Shown one piece after another: positions 7,366-15,947 of a stretch of DNA of 64,000 bases; positions within the stretch are counted from its first letter, which is position 1, and every line of letters begins with the position of its first letter. The stretch spans positions 1-64,000 of the forward strand of contig NZ_JAAFZB010000091.1 of assembly GCF_010692725.1 (NCBI RefSeq), given 5' to 3'. The notes under the pieces are model-generated. The model made no database searches. It was not told the DNA's origin and saw only the letters and a program-made list of their open reading frames with translations. This DNA comes from Flavihumibacter soli (GTDB taxonomy: Bacteria > Bacteroidota > Bacteroidia > Sphingobacteriales > Sphingobacteriaceae). The position numbers and the translations under genes are program-made.

Positions 7366-8793
7366 TTAGCTCATCTTCAGCTTCTTCTGAATATCAGCCA
7401 CATAGCCTTTAAACTTTTTGTCAGTATCAATCAGATCATCAACTGTTTGACAGGCATATATCACCGTAGAGTGGTCTCTTCCACCAAAGAATGCGCCGAT
7501 AGATTTCAATGAAGTCTTCGTATGGAGCTTAGCCAGGTACATTGAGATCTGCCGGGCCTGAACAATCTCCCGTTTCCGTGTCTTTGATTTAACCATCTCA
7601 ATCGGAACTTCGAAATACTCGCATACCAGTTTCTGAATATACTCCATAGAGATCTCCTTTGAAGAATTCTTAATAAAATTCTTCAGCATGGATTTAGCCA
7701 GGTTAAGATCTATCTCCTTTTTATTCAAGGTTGACTGTGCAAGCAATGACACCATCGCTCCTTCCAGTTCCCGAACGTTATTATCTATATTATGTGCTAC
7801 GTATTCGATCACCTCTCCTGGTAATTCAATACCGTCGGAATACATCTTCTTTTTCAGAATGGCCATCCTTGTTTCCAGGTCAGGAACCTGAAGATCTGCT
7901 GAAAGTCCCCACTTGAACCTTGAAAGCAAACGCTCTTCCAGCCCTGACAAGTCCTTTGGGGCCTTATCAGAAGTAACGATCAACTGCTTGCCTGACTGGT
8001 GAAGGTGGTTAAAGATGTGAAAAAAGATATCCTGAGTTTTCTCTTTACCTGCGAAGTTGTGAACGTCATCCATTATTAATACGTCCATCGCCTGGTAAAA
8101 ATTAACGAAGTCATTAATATTGTTATTCTTCAGTGCATCAACGAACTGCTGAGTAAATTTTTCGCACGAAACGTACAAAACAAGTTTGTCAGTAAGATTC
8201 CGCTTTATCTCATTACCAATCGCCTGAACAAGGTGAGTTTTTCCCAAGCCAACGCCACCGTAAACCATTAGAGGATTAAAGGAAGTACCGCCTGGTTTAC
8301 CGGCCACCGCATATCCGGCAGAACGGGCAAGGCGATTACAGTCACCCTCTATAAAGTTCTCGAAAGTATAGTTCTGATTCAACTGTGGATCAACCTGCAG
8401 CTTTTTTAACCCAGGAATAACAAATGGGTTCTTGATATCCTTGTTCAAAGAAACAGGCATCGGCATGCTTTGATTCTTACCCTCAGCCCCGTTACCGTTC
8501 GACGGCATATTGGTTGTATATGGAATACTGTTAGATGACTTTTCTACCACAATATTATATTCAAGCCGCCCTTCTTCTCCAAGCTGCTTTTTTACCGTCT
8601 TACGCAAAAGGCCTACATAATGTTCTTCGAGCCATTCGTAGAAAAATAAGCTAGGTACCTGTATGGTTAATACATTACCTTCTAATCTTAAGGCTTTAAT
8701 CGGCTCGAACCAGGTCTTGAAGCTCTGTGCCGGTATATTGTCCTTGATGATTTGAAGACAGCTAACCCAAACATTTATACAGGTTTTTTCCAT
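7366..8793 (-). CDS. dnaA: Chromosomal replication initiator DnaA
   Basis: A 475-residue protein of normal DnaA length and domain order. Domain I occupies roughly residues 1-85 (WVSCLQIIKDNIPAQSFKTWF). A variable linker follows, rich in Asn, Ser and Pro at about 86-125. The AAA+ domain has Walker A GGVGLGKT at 179-186 and Walker B VLIMDDVHNF near 240. The C-terminal DNA-binding domain carries the signature GGRDHSTVIYACQTV from about residue 437. It binds DnaA boxes, unwinds oriC and represses its own promoter in many bacteria. Two 8-of-9 DnaA-box-like sequences lie just upstream. No dnaN or gyrB neighbour is present, so this locus need not be the origin. Confidence 0.97.
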   Translation of the reverse strand: MEKTCINVWVSCLQIIKDNIPAQSFKTWFEPIKALRLEGNVLTIQVPSLFFYEWLEEHYVGLLRKTVKKQLGEEGRLEYNIVVEKSSNSIPYTTNMPSNGNGAEGKNQSMPMPVSLNKDIKNPFVIPGLKKLQVDPQLNQNYTFENFIEGDCNRLARSAGYAVAGKPGGTSFNPLMVYGGVGLGKTHLVQAIGNEIKRNLTDKLVLYVSCEKFTQQFVDALKNNNINDFVNFYQAMDVLIMDDVHNFAGKEKTQDIFFHIFNHLHQSGKQLIVTSDKAPKDLSGLEERLLSRFKWGLSADLQVPDLETRMAILKKKMYSDGIELPGEVIEYVAHNIDNNVRELEGAMVSLLAQSTLNKKEIDLNLAKSMLKNFIKNSSKEISMEYIQKLVCEYFEVPIEMVKSKTRKREIVQARQISMYLAKLHTKTSLKSIGAFFGGRDHSTVIYACQTVDDLIDTDKKFKGYVADIQKKLKMS

Positions 8794-8836
8794 ATATATT
8801 TATAATAATCTGATTTACAACTAGTGGCGAAGGAAA

Positions 8837-8870
8837 TGTTGATAACCTTCCGGAACACCGAATATTCACA
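8837..8870. promoter_or_regulatory. Two DnaA-box-like sequences upstream of dnaA
   Basis: TTATCAACA (minus strand, 8837-8845) and ATATTCACA (plus strand, 8862-8870) each differ by one base from the consensus TTATNCACA. They lie 44-77 nt upstream of the dnaA start in a 96-bp gap. Autoregulation is a possibility; two near-matches are weak evidence. Confidence 0.35.
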
Positions 8871-8889
8871 AAAATATCCGCTTTCAAAA

Positions 8890-9837
8890 TTATATTTTTA
8901 AAATAGACTTAACTTCCTCAACAGCAGAAGAATAAGTTATTTTTTGACTGTCTGAACGCTTAAAAAGGAAATCAATCCGGCCCAAATTTATACCTGCAAA
9001 TCCAACCTGATTTATTAACGTTTCTTTACCTCTCAAATTACGTATCGACTCCGGTTTATCCAGAAAAGTATGAGTATGCCCGCCTATTATAAGATCAATA
9101 TAATTGGTGTTCTTCGCAAGCACAATATCTGAGATTTTGGTATCCGAATAACGATAGCCAAGGTGAGAAAGACAGATCACAATATCACATTTTTTGTCCT
9201 CTTTTAACAATTTCTCTAACTCCAAAGCTTTCACTAAAGGGTTCAGGTGAACGGTGTTGCCATACTGAACTTTATTTACCAGGCCGGCAAGTTCAATTCC
9301 CAGCCCGAATACACCGATCCTCAAACCATCTTTCCTGAAAATTTTATAAGGCTCAGTCTTACCATTCAGCAATGTGTCCGAAAAATCATAGTTACCGTTC
9401 AGGATCGGGAAGTTTGCATGCGGCAGTTGCTTATAGAATCCTTCCACCCCGTTATCAAAATCATGATTACCCATAATGGCGGCATCATATCCCATCATAC
9501 TCATCATTTTCATTTCAAGCTCGCCTCCGTAAAAATTAAAGTAGGGAGTCCCCTGGAAAATATCGCCAGCGTCAAAGAGTAGGACGTTCTCATTTTCTCC
9601 GCGAATTTTATTAATCAGGGCGGCCCTGGCAGCAACTCCACCCCTTCCCTGATTTCTGGAACCATCCATCGGGAAAGGATCAATCCGGCTATGCACATCG
9701 TTAGTGTGCAGTATGACGAGTTTAACCAGGTCGTCTTTTGCGTAAACGCTGTCAGACTTAATACCGAGCGCCAAAAGGGCTGCGCTGGCCGCTGTAGTTT
9801 TAAGAAAATCCCTTCTATTCCACACGGATCCTGCCAT
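8890..9837 (-). CDS. UshA-type metallophosphoesterase domain protein (5'-nucleotidase N-terminal half), Tat-exported
   Basis: A 315-residue protein with a twin-arginine signal (NRRDFLKTTAASAALLALG). The metallophosphoesterase motifs are present in order: ILHTNDVHSR, DAGDIFQG, GNHDFDNG, SHLGYR and GGHTHTF. Together these form the di-metal site of UshA-type 5'-nucleotidases. The protein ends where the substrate-binding C-terminal domain of UshA would begin. That domain is encoded by the preceding gene (9815-10591), which overlaps this one by 23 nt. The pair presumably assembles into a periplasmic nucleotide-hydrolysing enzyme, with the Tat route implying folding before export. Confidence 0.9.
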   Translation of the reverse strand: MAGSVWNRRDFLKTTAASAALLALGIKSDSVYAKDDLVKLVILHTNDVHSRIDPFPMDGSRNQGRGGVAARAALINKIRGENENVLLFDAGDIFQGTPYFNFYGGELEMKMMSMMGYDAAIMGNHDFDNGVEGFYKQLPHANFPILNGNYDFSDTLLNGKTEPYKIFRKDGLRIGVFGLGIELAGLVNKVQYGNTVHLNPLVKALELEKLLKEDKKCDIVICLSHLGYRYSDTKISDIVLAKNTNYIDLIIGGHTHTFLDKPESIRNLRGKETLINQVGFAGINLGRIDFLFKRSDSQKITYSSAVEEVKSILKI

Positions 9838-10591
9838 CGTTAACCGGGTTTAATGTTTTTCCTTCTTTTGTTTGTTTTTCAAGATAGATTAAGAGCGCAT
9901 CCCGCAGCTTAATCTCATATGTTTTTCTGTCGGTGCTTTTAAAAAAGATCTCGCCACCGTCTCCTCCGTTAGCCATATAATCGGAGGTTAAAACGGTATA
10001 GTCTTGGTTCAAGTCCAATGGTTGGCCGTTAATTACGACATCCACCGCTTTTTTTTCTTTGATCTTAAACCGGACACCTGCAAGAGGGTCACCACCGCCT
10101 GCAGCTATATAATCCAGAAATAGCTGCATGTCCGATCCTTTAAATTTCACCGTTGTCAGCAGGTTTTCAAAAGGCATCAGTTCAAATACCCGGTATAAAG
10201 GAATTTCTCCCTTTGGAAGCTGAACCCGCAATCCGCCGTAATTGGTATAAGCAACATCAAATGCTATGTCTTTCGCCCTGCCCGTGCTATACATAGCGTC
10301 GGCCATCAGGTTGTTTAATGGTCCTTCGGGCCTGCCTTTCACAATTTCAATCTCTGATATTGCGACCACTCTTTTCATCTGCGAATCCAGCTTAAGTTTA
10401 TAGGGAAGATAAAAAGCCAGAATATTCGAATCGATCGGTTGTTCGCTGGAGATTGGATACAAAGTCTTTTCGGAACTGTTAAGGACCAACCTCGTTTTAC
10501 ATCCTGACAGAACAATCAGAATACCGGCTGCTGCCAGCAAAGGCTTTTTACTAAAGAACCTGATAACCCTTATGGTTTTTATATTAAGCAT
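9815..10591 (-). CDS. 5'-nucleotidase C-terminal domain lipoprotein
   Basis: A 258-residue protein with a lipoprotein signal ending in VLSGC (cysteine near residue 31). It consists of a 5'-nucleotidase C-terminal domain: NLMADAMY, VAYTNYGGLRVQLPKGEI, RVFELMPFENLLTTVKFKG and the substrate-stacking region DYTVLTSDYMANGGDGG. In UshA this domain binds the nucleoside and follows the metallophosphoesterase domain. Here the order is reversed and split: this gene comes first in the operon and overlaps the catalytic half by 23 nt. Lipidation would tether it to a membrane while the partner is Tat-exported. Confidence 0.9.
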   Translation of the reverse strand: MLNIKTIRVIRFFSKKPLLAAAGILIVLSGCKTRLVLNSSEKTLYPISSEQPIDSNILAFYLPYKLKLDSQMKRVVAISEIEIVKGRPEGPLNNLMADAMYSTGRAKDIAFDVAYTNYGGLRVQLPKGEIPLYRVFELMPFENLLTTVKFKGSDMQLFLDYIAAGGGDPLAGVRFKIKEKKAVDVVINGQPLDLNQDYTVLTSDYMANGGDGGEIFFKSTDRKTYEIKLRDALLIYLEKQTKEGKTLNPVNDGRIRVE

Positions 10592-10596
10592 GTTTA

Positions 10597-12144
10597 TTAA
10601 TATTCTCCGAACTCTTTTCTGAACGTATCTGCGATTTCGCCTAATGTCGCATAAGATTCAACCGCAGCCAATATATAAGGCATAGTGTTATCTCCGCTCC
10701 GCACTGCCGCTGTCAGCCCGGTTAATGAATTGAGAACAGCGCCTGGGTCTCGCTCGGCTTTCAGCATAGTAAGTTTGTCTGCCTGAAGCTGCCGAATCGA
10801 GTCGTCTACGCGGAATACTTCCGGATGAATGCCCTCCTGATCGGTATATTTATTAACACCAACAAGGATCCGTTCATTATTCTCCAGGTCCGTTTGGTAC
10901 TGGTAAGCTGCCTCAGCTATCTCCTTCTGAATATAGCCGGACTCAATAGCATTAACTGAACCGCCCATTACATCAATAGTCTCGATATATTTCCATGCGG
11001 CGGATTCAATTTCATCGGTTAGGGTCTCAACAAAATAAGACCCTGCCAGTGGATCAACTGTATCGGTTACACCACTTTCAAAGGCTATGATCTGTTGTGT
11101 ACGCAAAGCAATCTTAGCTGCAGCTTCCGTGGGTAATGATAATGCCTCATCGTAGCCATTGGTATGCAAGGACTGTGTTCCGCCAAGCACCGCAGCTAAA
11201 GCCTGGGTGGTAACGCGGATAATATTATTCATCGGTTGCTGCGCCGTTAGGGTTGAGCCACCTGTTTGGGTATGAAATCTCAGCTTTTGAGCAGCTGGAT
11301 CCGAAGCACCCAGTTCCTTTGCAATGAAAGCCCACATCCGGCGGGCCGCCCTGAATTTGGCTACTTCTTCGAAAAAATTATTATGACAGTTAAAAAAGAA
11401 GGATAGCCTCTTCGCGAAGACATTGATATCAAGACCCTTGTCAATGGCTGCTTTAAGATATGATTTTCCATTAGCCAGCGTAAAGGCAAGTTCCTGAACC
11501 GCTGTTGATCCTGCTTCACGAATATGATATCCTGAAATCGAGATCGTGTTCCATTTGGGAACTTCTTTACTGCAGAACTCAAATACATCAGTGATCAACC
11601 GCATCGAAGCTTTGGGCGGATAGATGTAGGTGCCCCGCGCGGCATACTCTTTTAATATGTCGTTCTGGATCGTTCCTGATATTTGAGAAAGATCTGCGCC
11701 CTGCTTCTTTGCGAGAGCAATGTACATCGCCAGCAAGATCGGAGCCGTTGCGTTGATTGTCATCGAAGTGGTTACCTTTTGCAGGTCAATCCCGCCGAAA
11801 AGTATCTCCATATCTTTCAGGGAATCAATAGCCACTCCCACCTTTCCCACTTCTCCCTCAGCCATCTCATGATCCGAGTCGTAACCTATTTGCGTTGGAA
11901 GGTCAAACGCGACTGAAAGTCCCATCGTCCCCTGGCCGAGCAGGTAATGATATCGTTTATTCGATTCCTCTGCCGTTGAAAAGCCGGCATACTGCCGCAT
12001 TGTCCACAAACGGCCGCGATACATATCGTTCTGGATTCCGCGGGTAAAAGGAAACTGTCCCGGAAGTTCCGTCATAGGTTTCGCCCGGCAATAGACTTCC
12101 TTTATTTCTATGCCCGAGGTAGTTGTATGTTTTGGTTGTCCCAT
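10597..12144 (-). CDS. Acyl-CoA (methylmalonyl-CoA-type) mutase large subunit lacking a B12-binding domain
   Basis: A 515-residue protein covering the TIM-barrel substrate domain of the methylmalonyl-CoA mutase family: [73 protein letters not shown] and the [18 protein letters not shown] segment. A full mutase continues into a cobalamin-binding domain with DxHxxG, which is missing here; the polypeptide ends after the barrel. The B12 subunit must be supplied by another gene outside the window. The tyrosine of RQYAGFS and the arginine of SMR fit methylmalonyl-CoA rather than isobutyryl-CoA specificity, as I recall those determinants. It sits between a DUF-type gene and the nucleotidase pair with 4-5 nt gaps. 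Confidence 0.9.
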   Translation of the reverse strand: MGQPKHTTTSGIEIKEVYCRAKPMTELPGQFPFTRGIQNDMYRGRLWTMRQYAGFSTAEESNKRYHYLLGQGTMGLSVAFDLPTQIGYDSDHEMAEGEVGKVGVAIDSLKDMEILFGGIDLQKVTTSMTINATAPILLAMYIALAKKQGADLSQISGTIQNDILKEYAARGTYIYPPKASMRLITDVFEFCSKEVPKWNTISISGYHIREAGSTAVQELAFTLANGKSYLKAAIDKGLDINVFAKRLSFFFNCHNNFFEEVAKFRAARRMWAFIAKELGASDPAAQKLRFHTQTGGSTLTAQQPMNNIIRVTTQALAAVLGGTQSLHTNGYDEALSLPTEAAAKIALRTQQIIAFESGVTDTVDPLAGSYFVETLTDEIESAAWKYIETIDVMGGSVNAIESGYIQKEIAEAAYQYQTDLENNERILVGVNKYTDQEGIHPEVFRVDDSIRQLQADKLTMLKAERDPGAVLNSLTGLTAAVRSGDNTMPYILAAVESYATLGEIADTFRKEFGEY

Positions 12145-12148
12145 GGAC

Positions 12149-12682
12149 CTAAAGTGATTGCTGAACTTCGCGTTTGATTATCTGGAGTGCCACCTCATAC
12201 GGATTATCTTCCTGCAGGTTGGCAAAATGTGATAATATTACCTTACTAAGATCGATCGCTGAAGCATTTTCGGGCAGGCCGTTCACAGCATTATGAACCA
12301 TTCCGATGGTTTCTTCTTTCATTTTACGCACAACGTTCCAGGAGGTATCGCTTACATAGATCTGCTGTGTGATATTATGCTGGTACTCGGCTCGTATATC
12401 CGAGAGGATGACATTCTGCATTTCCCGGGCAGTTAATCCGGCAACGTGAAGCCGAACCAGCATATTTGAGGGGCTGATTCTTTCCAGGAATAACGTAATC
12501 CGTTCATAGGCCTGGAGCTTTAATGGCAGAGTATGAGTCAGGTTTGCCATTTTTATCGCCCGGTCGCTTTTCATTGAATCCTGTACCAGGTATTCACGTA
12601 TCACGTGCCAACCGGCAAAAAAAACCACTAAGCCTGCTATTACCAGCTTGAGGATATCCAAAAAAAAAGCTAAATCGATCAT
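12149..12682 (-). CDS. Unknown membrane-anchored protein (DUF7935-like)
   Basis: A 177-residue protein with one N-terminal transmembrane helix ([21 protein letters not shown], about residues 8-28). An amphipathic helical domain of about 145 residues follows ([46 protein letters not shown]). In Bacteroidota such proteins are often found beside acyl-CoA mutase genes, and here only 4 nt separate the two. It is the first gene of the four-gene minus-strand operon. I do not know its function; a link to mutase assembly or membrane association would be inference from position only. Confidence 0.65.
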   Translation of the reverse strand: MIDLAFFLDILKLVIAGLVVFFAGWHVIREYLVQDSMKSDRAIKMANLTHTLPLKLQAYERITLFLERISPSNMLVRLHVAGLTAREMQNVILSDIRAEYQHNITQQIYVSDTSWNVVRKMKEETIGMVHNAVNGLPENASAIDLSKVILSHFANLQEDNPYEVALQIIKREVQQSL

Positions 12683-12745
12683 GTCGTAAAATGTTATCTA
12701 TTGGTCACAAACCCATTAGGGCAAACAAAAGTCTGCATTTTACAT

Positions 12746-12753
12746 TATATTTG
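12746..12753 (+). promoter_or_regulatory. -7 element of the IscA-like gene
   Basis: TATATTTG at 12746-12753 matches TAnnTTTG and lies 23 nt upstream of the ATG at 12777. No -33 TTTG is seen at the ideal distance. Confidence 0.45.
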
Positions 12754-12776
12754 GCCTAACATTCTTGGAAAGATTT

Positions 12777-13130
12777 ATGAGTACGAACGTTGCTTCACTA
12801 ACAGCTCCGGTTACCTTAACTGAGGGAGCTGTCAAAGAGATAAAAAAACTAATTTCACAGCAGGAGCTGGGTGAAGATTATGGTCTGCGCCTTGGAGTAG
12901 AAGGGGGTGGCTGTGCCGGCATGAATTACATTTTAGGCTTCGACCAGCAGAAAGAAGGCGATCAGGAATACCTGATTGATGGCATCAAAGTTTTCATGCA
13001 CAAAGCGCACGGTCTTTACCTGGTAGGCATGCAGGTGGATTTTCAGGATGGCTTAAATGCGCGTGGTTTTACCTTCAGTAATCCGAATGCGAGCAGTACC
13101 TGTGGTTGCGGCACATCATTTTCAGTTTAA
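12777..13130 (+). CDS. Iron-sulfur cluster assembly protein, IscA/ErpA/HesB family
   Basis: A 117-residue A-type Fe-S carrier. The three conserved cysteines are present: C46 in EGGGCAGMNY and C109/C111 in STCGCGTSF. The fold landmarks LTEGAVKEIKKL, LRLGVEGGGC and FSNPNASSTCGCG leave no doubt about family. It accepts and transfers Fe-S clusters to target enzymes in the cytoplasm. I use ATG 12777; an in-frame TTG four codons upstream would lengthen it without support. It stands alone, divergent from the mutase operon and convergent with the first PagL-like gene. Confidence 0.93.
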   Translation: MSTNVASLTAPVTLTEGAVKEIKKLISQQELGEDYGLRLGVEGGGCAGMNYILGFDQQKEGDQEYLIDGIKVFMHKAHGLYLVGMQVDFQDGLNARGFTFSNPNASSTCGCGTSFSV

Positions 13131-13156
13131 GAACGTTCACGACCCGCGAACTTCAT

Positions 13157-14281
13157 TTAAAGCTTAAACACCAGGCCGTAATTGATAAAATCGGCCTGGC
13201 CTACGTGAAAATAGGTTTTTGCCTGTAGTCCCACCCGGGGTGCAACATAATACGTCAGACCGGACGTCCAAAACCATTTGATTTTTTTATGAAAGCTGTT
13301 ATAATGCAGGTATTTCCCAACCTGGGCGTTCAAAGCTAAACGCCATATCGTCATTTCAGGACCCACCGACACACCTGCACGCCACTTATCATATGATGTC
13401 GCATATTTCTGGTAGGTCTCGATACTCCTTCCCGGAGCCGGATCAAATGGTGTATAATAGTAAACCGCATCAAAACCCGATTTAAAACTTATAAGATCGT
13501 TCAGAAAAAAATTATACCCTGCGTAAAAACCACTTTTCAGTAAGCCTTTGCGGCTTTCGGAAATACCTCTCCGGCCAATACCCAGGTTCAGCTCAAAGTT
13601 ATTTCTGTTCAGCTGGTGGAAATTGCTATGATATTCCTTCTTTTCCAGGGGTATCCTTTTGAATCTAAAACCGGTGGAAACGCTAACCACATTGAGACCG
13701 GCATTGGGTATTGAATAGCCACCGTTAGAATAATGCAAAAAACCCGCACCGACAGTTAAGTCAACCTTCGGACTAACCGGCATCTGCATCAAAAGATCAA
13801 GTTTTAAAATTTCATTCAGATGGCTCCCTATAAAACGGTTGTTTCTATTCGTAAAAAAGGTTTTCGTAAGATAGGACAAACCGACCGCCGGTCGGAGAGT
13901 AAACGTGGTTTCACCTGCCTTAAGTAACCGGAAGTCGATATGAGCCGAGACACCGTAAGCCTGTCCAAAGGAATTTGCGGAAGTATCTTCGTGGCCTTTC
14001 AGATCCTGGAGATCACGAAAGATAAAAGAGATTCCGACTGCACTTGCACGGGCCAATTTTACCCAGTTATCACTTAAATGACTAAGGTCTTTATTATAGG
14101 ACAGGTCCAAACCATATAACCGGTCCTGTAAAGCATCCTTCCCGCCGATCATATGCGAGCCAACAACCACCCGGCCTTCAAAAATATACGCCGGATCCGA
14201 ATTCTGAGCACTCGCTTTATAAGAGTATAGTGTTTCCGTCAGGAGTGCAAAAAGAAAAAATATCCAGGTATGCCTTTTCAT
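13157..14281 (-). CDS. PagL-like acyloxyacyl hydrolase, copy 1
   Basis: A 374-residue outer-membrane protein with a signal peptide (to about residue 25, ASA). Alternating beta-strand sequence runs to a C-terminal Phe-containing strand (FINYGLVFKL). The motif HYSNGG at 183-188, followed by PN-x-GLN, matches the catalytic His-x-Ser and following Asn of PagL lipid A 3-O-deacylases. It is about twice the length of classical PagL, as in other Bacteroidota homologues, and the second half also looks like a barrel or repeat (residues 225-374). It is divergently oriented from the ABC permease at 14415. A near copy lies at 15948-17072. Likely role: deacylation of lipid A in the outer membrane, by family inference. 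Confidence 0.8.
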   Translation of the reverse strand: MKRHTWIFFLFALLTETLYSYKASAQNSDPAYIFEGRVVVGSHMIGGKDALQDRLYGLDLSYNKDLSHLSDNWVKLARASAVGISFIFRDLQDLKGHEDTSANSFGQAYGVSAHIDFRLLKAGETTFTLRPAVGLSYLTKTFFTNRNNRFIGSHLNEILKLDLLMQMPVSPKVDLTVGAGFLHYSNGGYSIPNAGLNVVSVSTGFRFKRIPLEKKEYHSNFHQLNRNNFELNLGIGRRGISESRKGLLKSGFYAGYNFFLNDLISFKSGFDAVYYYTPFDPAPGRSIETYQKYATSYDKWRAGVSVGPEMTIWRLALNAQVGKYLHYNSFHKKIKWFWTSGLTYYVAPRVGLQAKTYFHVGQADFINYGLVFKL

Positions 14282-14414
14282 AAAAACGCTATATATACGC
14301 TGCGAAGACTTGTGATGTGAGATTTCGGGATATCGGAGTGTGGGGATCTGAATGTGAAAATAAAAAGAGGCGGGATAAATTAAATCGTAACAAATTGCGT
14401 GTTAGTCGAGTCAA

Positions 14415-15686
14415 ATGGCCTATATATATCTATATTCGGCTATGGCAACAACAATGAGTTATTCTGAAAATGTAAAGGTAGCTTTGCAGTCTGTAAAAAG
14501 CAACAAGCTCCGGACTTTTCTAACTGCCATAATCATTGCCATAGGTTTAACTGCCCTGGTCGGAATCCTTACATCTATTGATGCTATTGAAGGCTCGCTT
14601 AACAATGCCTTTTCCAGTATGGGCGCCAACTCCTTCACAATTCGTAACCGGGGTACAGGTATCCGGATTGGCGGAAGCGGCGAAAGACCCAAACGCTTTA
14701 AACCGATCACTTACCAGGAAGCAATGACATTCAAGGAATCCTTTAGTTTCCCATCTATTGTTTCGGTCAACGCATTTGCGTCATTCGCAGCTACGGCAAA
14801 ATATGGAAATACCAAGACCAATCCCAATATCTCTGTGCTTGGAGGTGACGATTATTATCTTCTGAACGCGGGTTATAAGTTGGATATGGGACGAAATTTC
14901 TCCCAGTCGGAGCTTGAATTTGCAAGCAACGTGGTCATCATCGGTGCCGAGATCAAAACTAAATTATTTAAAGACACTGATCCGGTGAATCGCCTGATAT
15001 CTGTCGGCAGCAACAAATTCAAAGTTATCGGCGTGCTGGCAGAAAAAGGATCCAGCGTCGGTTTTGGCGGCGATAAAGTGTGCATCGTTCCCATTGCAAA
15101 AGCAAGGCAGATCATGACGATGGAAAACCCTTCCTATACCATATCAGTAATGAGTGATGATCCGCAGCAAATGGAAGCTGCTATCGGCGAAGCCACAGCA
15201 TTATTCAGAAATATCCGGAGACTAAGTGCGGGTGATGACGATAATTTTGAGATCACTAAAAGTGATGCAATTGCCCAGACGCTTGTCGACAACCTAAAAT
15301 TTGTCAGGATAGGCGGTATCACTATCGGGGCAATTACCCTTATCGGAGCAGCGATAGCGCTGATGAATATCATGATCGTGTCTGTGACAGAACGCACCCG
15401 CGAAATAGGTATTCGTAAAGCTATCGGTGCAACACCCCAGGTGATCCGGCGACAGTTTTTAATTGAGGCCACTGTGATATGTCTCATGGGAGGTATTACC
15501 GGTGTATTGTTAGGTATTCTGATCGGCAATATACTCTCGATGATCATGGGCGGTTCCTTCATCATGCCATGGATCTGGACATTTTTAGGATTGTCCTTAT
15601 GTGTGCTGGTCGGTTTATTATCAGGCTTTTACCCGGCGATGAAAGCGTCCAAGCTTGATCCCGTTGAATCATTAAGGTGGGAATAA
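14415..15686 (+). CDS. MacB/FtsX-type ABC transporter permease
   Basis: A 423-residue permease with a MacB architecture. TM1 is at about 30-55 (LRTFLTAIIIAIGLTALVGIL), followed by a large periplasmic domain at about 60-290 and three C-terminal helices (IGAITLIGAAIALMNIMIVSV, FLIEATVICLMGGITGVLLGI, FLGLSLCVLVGLLSGFYPA). The FtsX signatures ERTREIGIRKAIGA and PAMKASKLDPVESLR are intact. The start is uncertain: ATGs at 14415, 14442 and 14454 are all in frame, and most homologues would begin near SYSENVKVAL, favouring 14454. No ATPase gene is adjacent, so its nucleotide-binding partner is encoded elsewhere. A decayed copy lies at 17140-17405. Confidence 0.9.
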   Translation: MAYIYLYSAMATTMSYSENVKVALQSVKSNKLRTFLTAIIIAIGLTALVGILTSIDAIEGSLNNAFSSMGANSFTIRNRGTGIRIGGSGERPKRFKPITYQEAMTFKESFSFPSIVSVNAFASFAATAKYGNTKTNPNISVLGGDDYYLLNAGYKLDMGRNFSQSELEFASNVVIIGAEIKTKLFKDTDPVNRLISVGSNKFKVIGVLAEKGSSVGFGGDKVCIVPIAKARQIMTMENPSYTISVMSDDPQQMEAAIGEATALFRNIRRLSAGDDDNFEITKSDAIAQTLVDNLKFVRIGGITIGAITLIGAAIALMNIMIVSVTERTREIGIRKAIGATPQVIRRQFLIEATVICLMGGITGVLLGILIGNILSMIMGGSFIMPWIWTFLGLSLCVLVGLLSGFYPAMKASKLDPVESLRWE

Positions 15687-15947
15687 TATCTTCCGTATAA
15701 TCCGGTTTTTAGAATCGAATTTCAAAGCATATCACGAATAGTTCGTTATATTGAAAACCGGACCGGGCCCGGACATCAACGTGGCCGGTGTAGGTATAAG
15801 CTTGTAATCAAGGCTAAAAAATGAAATCCGTCTCTTAAGGCAGATCTGGAAAACCTGGGTAATGACATCACTTTTCATGCACAAAGGCAGGTACTCTATT
15901 AGGGGCGCGTCCCCTTGGTCTAAACCGCTTTCAGACTCAGTTGATTT
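15687..15947. other. Intergenic spacer between duplicated units
   Basis: No coding potential is apparent in this 261-bp gap between the intact permease and the second PagL-like gene. A short GC-rich hairpin AGGGG-CGCG-TCCCCT is visible near 15900-15914. I see no promoter consensus. Confidence 0.4.

Noticed and set aside
15134-15565. A 143-codon minus-strand frame inside the ABC permease gene
   Set aside because: Antisense shadow of a clear coding sequence.
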